A stretch of 7,030 nt of DNA from Bacillota bacterium (GTDB lineage: Bacteria > Bacillota > Dethiobacteria > SKNC01), in contig SKNC01000125.1 of the NCBI GenBank assembly GCA_007120745.1, positions 1 through 7,030 on the forward strand. Reading direction: 5' to 3'. The notes under the pieces were generated by a model. That model made no database searches. It was not told the DNA's origin and saw nothing but the letters and a program-made list of their open reading frames with translations. The position numbers and the translations under genes are program-made. Positions 1 through 4,838 of the stretch are shown piece after piece. Each line of letters starts with the position of its first letter. The first letter of the stretch is position 1.

Positions 1-930
1 CAGGGATGCGTTGAACAGAGTTTTTTGGATTTGAATCATGTTGATGTCTTTGGGGTAACCGCCGCAGCTGACAATTACAATATCTGCTTTATCCTTCAGG
101 GGGACAGAGAAGGCTTCATCGGCTTTTTGGCAGCCTGAAGCATGGGCTTTCAGGTAATCGCCACCTACCACCTCCAGGATATTTCCCTTCATATCCAGAA
201 CCACATTCAGCATGAAGTGGGGTGGCGCAAAAGCAGCAGCTTCCAACATATCTTCATGGACAGGGTTGCCCTCCAGGATTCCTGGAGCCACCCGGGGATG
301 CACTCCAGTATCCCGATCCGGGTCAAAAACCAGCCGGTGGTTGGCTAAAATGGTTTCCCGGGAGGAAACTCCCGGCAGCAGGGCTTTACGCCCCCCTCCA
401 TATCCGGCAAAGTAATGATGTACCACTGCCCCGGTAATAATTTTTACATCTGCTTCTACATAATGCTTGTTGAATTTCACCGGAGTGCCCCGGGACGTTA
501 TCCCCAGGGTCACCATGTCTTCATCACCTGCTGCATTGTGGCAGAGGGTTTTGATTCTGCTTAAAGTCTCTTCTCCCAGGACCTTTACCTTTTCCTCCCG
601 GCTCATTTCTTTGTGCATCCCGGTGCCAAAAAGAATAGTAATATTTTTGTCAGGTACACCTACAGCATTCAATTCCGCTATTATATGAGGTAAAAAGATT
701 TCGCTGCGGGTAATTCGGGTGGCATCGGAAACTACGATCACCACACTGTCCCCGGGAGAAGGCAGCTGTCGTAAAGGTTCTGTCCCCAGGGGAGTTTTTA
801 CAGCCTCATCAATTAAATTTTGGACGTTCTCTGAGGCAGTGCGGGACGCAGGTGTAATTACCTTATAATTTTCTTTTAAAGCCAGGGGTATTTTTTTGTT
901 TCCGTAGCCCAGTTGAATTTCGTTTGTCAT
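1..930 (-). CDS. larA: LarA-family nickel-pincer lactate racemase-like protein (3' end outside window)
   Basis: The frame is open from ATG at 930 to the window edge: 310 residues, with roughly 110 C-terminal residues missing if it matches the usual length of about 420. LarA interconverts D- and L-lactate in the cytoplasm using a nickel-pincer nucleotide covalently bound to a lysine. Seen in the sequence: DATR near residue 69, GTGMH (H106), an HH pair (H172), GGGRK (K182) and H198 in ILANH, then GGYPKD near 290. The spacing H106/H172/K182/H198 is the same as H108/H174/K184/H200 of Lactobacillus plantarum LarA, covering the catalytic histidines, the cofactor-tethering lysine and the Ni-binding histidine, so the enzyme should be active. 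GGAGG lies 5 nt before the ATG. The family includes racemases and epimerases of other 2-hydroxyacids, so the substrate is not certain. The cofactor genes larB, larC and larE are not in this window. Confidence 0.93.
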   Translation of the reverse strand, partial: MTNEIQLGYGNKKIPLALKENYKVITPASRTASENVQNLIDEAVKTPLGTEPLRQLPSPGDSVVIVVSDATRITRSEIFLPHIIAELNAVGVPDKNITILFGTGMHKEMSREEKVKVLGEETLSRIKTLCHNAAGDEDMVTLGITSRGTPVKFNKHYVEADVKIITGAVVHHYFAGYGGGRKALLPGVSSRETILANHRLVFDPDRDTGVHPRVAPGILEGNPVHEDMLEAAAFAPPHFMLNVVLDMKGNILEVVGGDYLKAHASGCQKADEAFSVPLKDKADIVIVSCGGYPKDINMIQIQKTLFNASL

Positions 931-943
931 TTTTTCCTCCAAT

Positions 944-994
944 TTAAAGTATGCTGAAAAGCAAAAAGTTGATAGTTTCCATACTTTCTTCTCC
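944..994 (-). promoter_or_regulatory. larA leader: long-loop hairpin with a possible 12-codon micro-ORF
   Basis: Between the predicted larA promoter and larA there is a perfect 8-bp inverted repeat, AAAGTATG (946-953) and CATACTTT (980-987), separated by 26 nt. Four further GAAA/TTTC pairs are possible inside it, past a 2-nt bulge. The same stretch contains a micro-ORF on the minus strand, ATG at 982 to TAA at 944, encoding METINFLLFSIL. It is preceded by GGAG (991-994), 8 nt from the ATG, and its stop lies 13 nt before the larA start. The 5' arm of the hairpin covers the micro-ORF start and the 3' arm its stop, so translation and folding would compete. This could be a translational-coupling or attenuation leader, or chance. 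No ligand or regulator can be named. Confidence 0.35.
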
Positions 995-1012
995 AAAAAA
1001 ATTATTTGCTCT

Positions 1013-1041
1013 ATCTTATCACTTATAGTAATTCCGGGCAA
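1013..1041 (-). promoter_or_regulatory. Predicted sigma-A-type promoter of larA
   Basis: On the minus strand TTGCCC (1041-1036) is followed after 17 nt by TAAGAT (1018-1013). Each box matches 4 of 6 consensus bases and the spacing is ideal. A second TATAAT (on the minus strand, just upstream, within ATATAATTGCCC) lacks a good -35 box. Transcription would start about 75 nt before larA and include the leader hairpin. Confidence 0.45.
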
Positions 1042-1136
1042 TTATATGAAAAAATTTTAAAATTAATTAAAACTGTTGATGTAATGTATTACCGCCCCCG
1101 GAGAATGATCAGCTTTAGAAAAAAAACTGTAATTTC

Positions 1137-1162
1137 AGGCAGGAAAGAAGAGGCAGGAAAGA
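1137..1162 (+). repeat. 12-nt direct repeat, two copies
   Basis: AGGCAGGAAAGA occurs at 1137-1148 and again at 1151-1162, separated by 2 nt (14-nt period). It lies just upstream of the predicted rnhA promoter in the non-coding stretch between larA and rnhA. It could be a local duplication or a paired binding site; there is no further evidence for either. Confidence 0.5.
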
Positions 1163-1168
1163 CCTTGA

Positions 1169-1197
1169 TGGAAAAACCGTGGAAAACATGGTATACT
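1169..1197 (+). promoter_or_regulatory. Predicted promoter of rnhA (extended -10)
   Basis: TGGAAA (1169-1174), 17 nt, then TATACT (1192-1197), which is preceded by TGG and so forms an extended -10 (TGnTATACT). A start near 1204 would give a 5' UTR of about 90 nt before the ATG at 1293. Confidence 0.5.
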
Positions 1198-1292
1198 TAC
1201 CAATAGCTTTACAGTGTATTTCACAATAGACAGGTTTTCGGTACATAACACCTGGGAATATTTTTCGTTTGATTTCAGGGGGTAGTAATTTC

Positions 1293-1724
1293 ATGAAAAA
1301 AAAGGTGGAAATCTATACCGATGGGGCCTGTTCCGGAAATCCAGGCCCCGGAGGCTGGGCGGCGGTAATGATGTACGGGGATAAAAAGAAAGAAATATCC
1401 GGGGGGGAGCCTCAAACAACCAATCAGCGGATGGAAATGAAGGCGGCGGTAGAGGCTTTGAAAGCCCTTAAATTCCCCTGTGAAGTGAATTTATACAGCG
1501 ACAGTGCGTATCTGGTAAATGCTTTCAAGCAGGGGTGGACGGAGCGATGGCAGAGAAATGGCTGGGTCACTTCACAAAAAACTCCCGTAGCTAACAAGGA
1601 CCTGTGGGAGGAACTGCTGCAGCTGACCAGGACACACGATGTAAAGTTTATAAAAGTAAAAGGCCATTCTGATAATGAATATAACAACCGCTGTGACGAG
1701 CTGGCCCGGGCGGAAATAAGATGA
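1293..1724 (+). CDS. rnhA: Ribonuclease HI
   Basis: A 143-residue cytoplasmic endonuclease that cuts the RNA strand of RNA:DNA hybrids, removing primers and R-loops. The type 1 RNase H fold is complete: YTDGACSGNPGPGG with D10, QRMEMKA with E48, YSDSAYLV with D70, the basic-handle stretch with QGW and RNGW (residues 80-91), KGHS with H125 and CDELA with D135. These correspond to D10, E48, D70, H124 and D134 of the E. coli enzyme (155 aa). There is no N-terminal hybrid-binding domain. The ATG at 1293 is preferred over an in-frame TTG at 1269 because AGGGGG (1277-1282) lies 10 nt upstream and the protein then starts at the usual point before the first beta strand. It appears to be monocistronic: a terminator follows 30 nt after the stop. 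Confidence 0.97.
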   Translation: MKKKVEIYTDGACSGNPGPGGWAAVMMYGDKKKEISGGEPQTTNQRMEMKAAVEALKALKFPCEVNLYSDSAYLVNAFKQGWTERWQRNGWVTSQKTPVANKDLWEELLQLTRTHDVKFIKVKGHSDNEYNNRCDELARAEIR

Positions 1725-1756
1725 TTATCACAGGAAAAAATTAATATTACATTTAT

Positions 1757-1789
1757 AAAAAAGGGATGCTGCAGTCATCTCTTTTTTTT
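1757..1789 (+). terminator. Rho-independent-type terminator after rnhA
   Basis: AAAAAAGGGATG (1757-1768) pairs with CATCTCTTTTTT (1776-1787) around a 7-nt loop, with one G-U pair, and runs straight into a T tract. The A-run before the stem means it could also work, less well, on the other strand. Confidence 0.8.
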
Positions 1790-1943
1790 CATCCTTTTTC
1801 TATTGAGATGATAGAGCCTGTAAGGAGAAATACCCTGGAACTATGTTTTTAATGTTTTGGGACATGTTCTGATTCTCACTTTACAGTATATTAGTTTGTT
1901 CTGGAGAGAAAATAATAGGGTATAAGCATGGAGGTGAAATGTA

Positions 1944-2996
1944 GTGAAGAAAAAAGTTACATTGTTTGAGATTGAAAAGGAAGAAAAGGAGTATTTCCGT
2001 AAAAGCCTGAGGAAGGATTTTGCCATAGACCTTCAGGGGGAAACACTGACTGATGATCATGTGGAAAAGTATAAAGACATTTTAAAAGATACGGAAATAC
2101 TCAGTATTTTTGTATATTCAAAGATTACTGAAAAAGTATTAAAGGCTTTACCCGCCTTGAAATATATTACCACGCGATCCACAGGATATGACCATATTGA
2201 TCTGGATGCCTGCGGCAAAAGAGATATCCTGGTTTCTAATGTTCCGGTGTATGGAGAAAACACGGTGGCGGAACATACCTTTGCCCTGATCCTTTCATTG
2301 TCCAGGAATATACATAAAGCCTATTTCCGCACGGCCCGGGATAAATTTGACCTGGAGGGACTGCAGGGATTTGACCTGAAGGATAAAACCCTGGGAGTCA
2401 TCGGAGCAGGTCATATCGGCCTCCACGTAATTCGCATGGCCCGGGGGTTTGGTATGGAAGTGCTGGCCTATGATGTCAATAAGCAGCCCTTTTTAGCAGA
2501 AATCTTGGGTTTCCGGTATGTGCCCCTTGAGCAGCTTTTAAAAAATTCCGATGTGATTTCTATCCACGCTCCTCTAATTCCGGAAACTTACCACATGATT
2601 AACAAGGAAAACATCCAGATGATTAAAAAGGGTGCCCTGCTGATTAATACCGCCCGGGGAGAACTGGTAGATACAGAGGCATTGTTGATGGCCCTGGAAG
2701 ATGGAATTATTTCCGGGGCGGGGCTGGATGTGCTGGAGGGAGAGGCACTGGTTCTAGAAGAACACCGGCTCTTTTCTCCTGAACTTCCCCAGGATTCCCT
2801 GCAGCAGTTAGTGAGAAATCATATCCTGCTTCACCGGGAGGATGTGGTAATTACCCCCCATATTGGTTTCTACAGCAGAGAGGCCATTTACCGCATCCGC
2901 CGTACTACGGTAAAAAATATCAGGGCGTATGCCCGGGGGACTCCCCGGTACCTGGTGGGAAAGAAAAAAGGGGCGAAAGACCTGCAGCCTGTATAA
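1944..2996 (+). CDS. NAD-dependent D-2-hydroxyacid dehydrogenase (D-lactate dehydrogenase-like)
   Basis: A 350-residue soluble oxidoreductase interconverting a 2-keto acid and a D-2-hydroxyacid with NAD(H). The N- and C-terminal parts form the substrate domain, with TRSTGYDHID (78-87) and NTVAEH (106-111). The Rossmann domain starts with GVIGAGHIG (151-159) and has D177 at the end of its second strand, which favours NAD over NADP. The catalytic triad is present: R238 in NTARGELVD, E267 in LDVLEGE and H306 in TPHIGFYS. The spacing R238 to E267 equals that in Lactobacillus D-LDH (R235, E264). The start is GTG at 1944, with GGAGG (1930-1934) 9 nt upstream. A nearer ATG at 1939 is followed at once by TAG and cannot start the gene. 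D-lactate is the likely substrate, and the larA-family gene nearby fits that, but other 2-keto acids such as pyruvate analogues or 2-ketoisocaproate cannot be excluded. Confidence 0.88.
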   Translation: MKKKVTLFEIEKEEKEYFRKSLRKDFAIDLQGETLTDDHVEKYKDILKDTEILSIFVYSKITEKVLKALPALKYITTRSTGYDHIDLDACGKRDILVSNVPVYGENTVAEHTFALILSLSRNIHKAYFRTARDKFDLEGLQGFDLKDKTLGVIGAGHIGLHVIRMARGFGMEVLAYDVNKQPFLAEILGFRYVPLEQLLKNSDVISIHAPLIPETYHMINKENIQMIKKGALLINTARGELVDTEALLMALEDGIISGAGLDVLEGEALVLEEHRLFSPELPQDSLQQLVRNHILLHREDVVITPHIGFYSREAIYRIRRTTVKNIRAYARGTPRYLVGKKKGAKDLQPV

Positions 2997-3022
2997 TATA
3001 AGGAAATATTTATAGAACAATA

Positions 3023-3049
3023 CCTGAAGACATATTTGTTAATGTCAGG
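3023..3049 (+). other. Weak hairpin downstream of the dehydrogenase gene
   Basis: CCT plus GACAT (3023-3033, with a GAA bulge) pairs with ATGTC plus AGG (3042-3049) around an 8-nt loop. No T run follows, so it is a poor terminator candidate. The stretch 2997-3141 holds nothing else recognisable, apart from another weak inverted repeat TCAGG/CCTGA at 3111-3133, just beyond the 3' end of bioY. Confidence 0.3.
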
Positions 3050-3141
3050 CTGCTGTATGACTCATCTTGATATGAAAGTTTTAAAGCGAGAGAAATAAAT
3101 GCAGTATTAATCAGGTTCTAGAATTTTTCCTGACTGGCCTG

Positions 3142-3717
3142 CTAGCTGCGGTTTTGAATGGGCAGTATGCTGATTCTTTTCATTATGGTACGGGTGAGGC
3201 TGACGGCAGCGGCAGCTTTTACCAGGTCAAAAAGGATGAAGGGAAGAAAACCGATCATCAAAATTTCGGCAAAACCCGTGGCTCTTCCTAAATAAAGGTT
3301 CAGTATCATGTAGAGATACAAGAGACCAACCATATAGAGAGATCCCAGTCCGGCAAACATAGCTGCAAAATAGTGGTACATGCCGGGCTCCTTTTTGTTT
3401 TCCAATATTTTACCGGCAGTAAAGGCGCAGGCTGCAAATCCCAGCACAAAACCAAAGGTGGGTTGGAAAATATAAGAAAACCCTCCGAAGGGAGGAACGG
3501 AAAACACAGGAAGGCCCACCAGCCCGATTAAGGTGTACAGTGCCATACTCAAGGCCCCCAACTTACTGCCCAAAAGCCCTCCCGCCAGCATAGCAACCAG
3601 GGGTAAGAGACTAAAAGGTACCAGTGCAGGAGGCACTATTTTTAAAGCAAAGCCTACCATACAGGCGGCTGCGGTAAAAACAGCAGTGAAAGTAATATCT
3701 CGGGTGGTTAATTTCAT
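3142..3717 (-). CDS. bioY: Biotin transporter BioY (ECF S component)
   Basis: A 191-residue integral membrane protein that binds biotin and works with an energy-coupling module (EcfA/EcfA'/EcfT) for uptake. Family features seen: about six hydrophobic segments, LLPLVAMLAGGLLGSKLG (37-54), the GLPVF stretch followed by GGFSYIFQPTFGFVLGF (78-94), which is the BioY signature loop, and FDLVKA near 163-168 (D164, K167) in the last helix. The start at 3717 is preferred over an in-frame ATG 8 codons upstream because the family N-terminus begins at MKLTTRDI; AGGGAG lies about 12 nt before it, which is rather far. The EcfA/T genes are not adjacent, so it either uses a shared module or acts alone. No biotin synthesis gene is visible here. 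Expression is probably biotin-repressed through the BirA-like operator upstream. Confidence 0.95.
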   Translation of the reverse strand: MKLTTRDITFTAVFTAAACMVGFALKIVPPALVPFSLLPLVAMLAGGLLGSKLGALSMALYTLIGLVGLPVFSVPPFGGFSYIFQPTFGFVLGFAACAFTAGKILENKKEPGMYHYFAAMFAGLGSLYMVGLLYLYMILNLYLGRATGFAEILMIGFLPFILFDLVKAAAAVSLTRTIMKRISILPIQNRS

Positions 3718-3754
3718 ATGGTATTTCCATCTCCCTTTCATGTTGTTTGAAATT

Positions 3755-3783
3755 ATTATAATCAGTAACGGAATAATTATCAA
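3755..3783 (-). promoter_or_regulatory. Promoter of bioY
   Basis: On the minus strand TTGATA (3783-3778) is followed after exactly 17 nt by a perfect TATAAT (3760-3755). It is the strongest promoter match in the window. The -35 box lies inside one half-site of the BirA-like operator. The expected start near 3748 gives a leader of about 30 nt. Confidence 0.8.
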
Positions 3784-3808
3784 CCAAAACAATTATTTGG
3801 GTTAACAA
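3777..3808 (-). promoter_or_regulatory. BirA-type biotin operator of bioY
   Basis: An interrupted palindrome: TTATCAACC (3777-3785), 14 nt, GGTTAACAA (3800-3808). The second half matches the Firmicute BirA half-site GGTTAACAA exactly; the first matches its complement TTGTTAACC at 7 of 9 positions. The 14-nt spacer is in the range known for BirA operators, which lie in front of bio operons and bioY. Overlap with the -35 box implies that BirA charged with biotinyl-AMP would block RNA polymerase. Confidence 0.82.
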
Positions 3809-3819
3809 TAATACCGGGC

Positions 3820-4039
3820 CAGATTCTTACCGCGCTGAATGAAATTGTGCATCTTCAGGGGGGGGTTGTGGTAGTTCGGGAGGGAAAAGTGGAAGCTTCC
3901 CTGCCCTTAGAAGTTGCCGGGATAATGTCCCGGGAAAGTGCATCGGAGGTGGCTGCCGGTGATTCCTTCTCTGAAATTAACGGACCGGGGGTTAGTGGAC
4001 GTAGACCGGTTTAAAATTATTGAGCTGGAGGCAGAATAA
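3820..4039 (+). pseudogene. ade: Relic of adenine deaminase, C-terminal end only, with internal deletion and frameshift
   Basis: Reading from 3820 gives QILTALNEIVHLQGG, then VVVVREGKVEASLPLEVAG and IMSRESASEV, which resembles the conserved C-terminal region of adenine deaminase (ALN..I..LGGG.VVV..G.V.A.LPLP.AG.MS). After 'SASEV' the frame changes: the +1-shifted reading from about 3953 gives LPVIPSLKLTDRG, then LVDVDRFKIIELEAE and stop at 4037-4039, the typical end of this family. The roughly 40 residues normally in between (the segment before LPVIP that contains 'PF.TLSFLA') are missing. No start, ribosome site or N-terminal metal-binding domain is present, and the 5' break lies beside the bioY control region. 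The intact enzyme converts adenine to hypoxanthine and is about 570-600 residues long, so about 70 remain. It is non-functional. Confidence 0.85.
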
Positions 4040-4116
4040 CACTTTGTCTCGGCACGATTAATTAAATAAGAGTAATTATATATTTAAACGAGTAATTTAT
4101 TAAAAGGCCGCTGGTT

Positions 4117-4413
4117 TTATTTTTTTAGAGCGATATAAATAATAAGCCCTAAGAACCATCCGGCGGGGAAACCAATCATGGCAGTAATAAAATAATATTG
4201 TACGCCGATGTGGAAACTGTACATTGTTTGAAAAACAAGGAACGTTATAATAAGGATTAAAACAAGGATAAAAGGAAAAAGAACCAGAGATTTCCATGGA
4301 GCAGTTATTTTAATTTCATCGATAATCCTTGCAATTAAATAAAATGAAAAAAGTCCGATTACAGCAAAGCCGGTGGTGTAAATAAAAAACCCGGGTACTT
4401 CAGCCAAAATCAT
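4117..4413 (-). CDS. Small three-helix membrane protein, unknown function
   Basis: 98 residues, not recognised as a known family. Three hydrophobic segments are visible: residues 8-31 (GFFIYTTGFAVIGLF and onward), 43-64 (rich in L, I, V, F) and 72-96 (ITAMIGFPAGWFLGL and onward). A short charged loop, DEIKITAPWK (32-41), lies between the first two, and the protein ends in KK. The start at 4413 is chosen because GAGGGGG lies 5 nt upstream; an in-frame extension to 4494 would cover the predicted promoter and lacks a ribosome site. There are no Cys residues and no obvious catalytic motif. The gene stands alone, with a relic on its 3' side and a long non-coding stretch on its 5' side. Confidence 0.75.
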   Translation of the reverse strand: MILAEVPGFFIYTTGFAVIGLFSFYLIARIIDEIKITAPWKSLVLFPFILVLILIITFLVFQTMYSFHIGVQYYFITAMIGFPAGWFLGLIIYIALKK

Positions 4414-4444
4414 GATTTCCCCCTCTTTTATCGTTATTATTACT

Positions 4445-4473
4445 ATCATACTCAAGAATAATAGTGTTGTAAA
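4445..4473 (-). promoter_or_regulatory. Predicted promoter of the small membrane protein gene
   Basis: TTTACA (4473-4468), 17 nt, TATGAT (4450-4445) on the minus strand: 5/6 and 5/6 matches with ideal spacing. The -35 box sits within TTGT-TTT-ACAA, a short perfect palindrome that might be an operator. The leader would be about 25 nt. Confidence 0.65.
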
Positions 4474-4540
4474 ACAATTATTGATACTGTACACTACGGG
4501 TTTTTTTGATGGATCAGGTCATTGTTAATGGGAGGTGCCT

Positions 4541-4578
4541 TCCTTAAAATTTGAAAGAAAAGAAATATATTTTAAGGA
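4541..4578. repeat. 10-bp inverted repeat, AT-rich, 18-nt loop
   Basis: TCCTTAAAAT (4541-4550) and ATTTTAAGGA (4569-4578) are perfectly complementary around an A-rich 18-nt loop. It lies in the non-coding stretch 4495-4647, where no reading frame with a ribosome site was found. Confidence 0.6.
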
Positions 4579-4598
4579 TGAGGCCGTTCTTCCAGGAA

Positions 4599-4635
4599 CC
4601 TGGCGGCGGCGAAAAAACTTATGAAAGCCGCCAGG
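4599..4635. repeat. 9-bp GC-rich inverted repeat, 19-nt loop, next to the IS end
   Basis: CCTGGCGGC (4599-4607) and GCCGCCAGG (4627-4635) are perfectly complementary. The left arm also overlaps CCAGG-AA-CCTGG (4592-4603). No T run follows, so it is not a normal terminator. It ends 12 nt before the predicted right end of the IS element and overlaps the DNA that would supply the TnpB guide. Confidence 0.65.
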
Positions 4636-4647
4636 TAATAAGATATT

Positions 4648-4838
4648 GTGAACCTCCCCCACCTGCACTTCCAGTTTAGAGGTGGGGGCTTCCAGGAGAA
4701 TGACTAATGATATACCCGGGACGGTTACTGGTTAGAGGAACCTCATTCACAAAGAATGCTCGGATATCCACTGACTCTCCTGGCAACAAGAGGTTTCGCT
4801 TCCCTCTTGACCCGGAACAGGGCTTCTACTACTTTCCG
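4648..4838 (-). ncRNA. Predicted reRNA/omega-RNA scaffold of TnpB
   Basis: The 190-nt non-coding stretch between the tnpB stop and the right end of the element is where TnpB guide RNA scaffolds are encoded; the RNA may begin inside the 3' end of tnpB. Hairpins seen on the transcribed strand: CAAGAGG/CCTCTTG (4809-4803 with 4793-4787), CATTC/GAATG (4758-4754 with 4748-4744), GAGG-TT-CCTC (4744-4735) and the strong right-end stem. The guide would be read from flanking DNA beyond 4648: AATATCTTATTACCTGGCGG. The role follows from the known biology of TnpB; the boundaries are inferred. Confidence 0.6.
4656..4688 (-). other. Right-end subterminal hairpin of the IS element
   Basis: CCCCCACCT (4656-4664) and AGGTGGGGG (4680-4688) form a perfect 9-bp stem with a 15-nt loop. 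On the element's strand it is followed 3 nt later by TTCAC (4652-4648), the probable right cleavage end. It is both the DNA hairpin that TnpA would recognise and the 3'-terminal stem of the guide RNA scaffold. Confidence 0.8.

Noticed and set aside
142..688. Plus-strand open frames of 66-73 codons
   Set aside because: They lie antisense to the larA-family gene, whose conserved active-site motifs fix the minus strand as coding.
1137..1162. Possible CRISPR or regulatory repeat array
   Set aside because: Only two 12-nt copies with a 2-nt gap; no spacers and no cas genes, so it is listed as a plain direct repeat.
1006..1206. 66-codon plus-strand frame before rnhA
   Set aside because: It starts at TTG without a ribosome site, is rich in K and R from A-rich DNA, and overlaps the predicted promoters of larA and rnhA.
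3611..3808. 65-codon minus-strand frame over the bioY start
   Set aside because: A frame shadow of the bioY N-terminus; its ATG is nearer to AGGGAG, but the protein has no sense and bioY is certain.
4070..4097. GAGTAATT direct repeat with 20-nt period
   Set aside because: Two 8-nt copies in strongly AT-rich DNA are easily due to chance.
4495..4647. Short plus-strand frame reading toward the IS right end
   Set aside because: It lacks a start with a ribosome site, contains the two inverted repeats and shows no protein similarity that I can recognise.
4656..4688. Strong hairpin read as a rho-independent terminator
   Set aside because: No T run on either side, and it sits exactly where the right-end hairpin of an IS200/IS605 element is expected.
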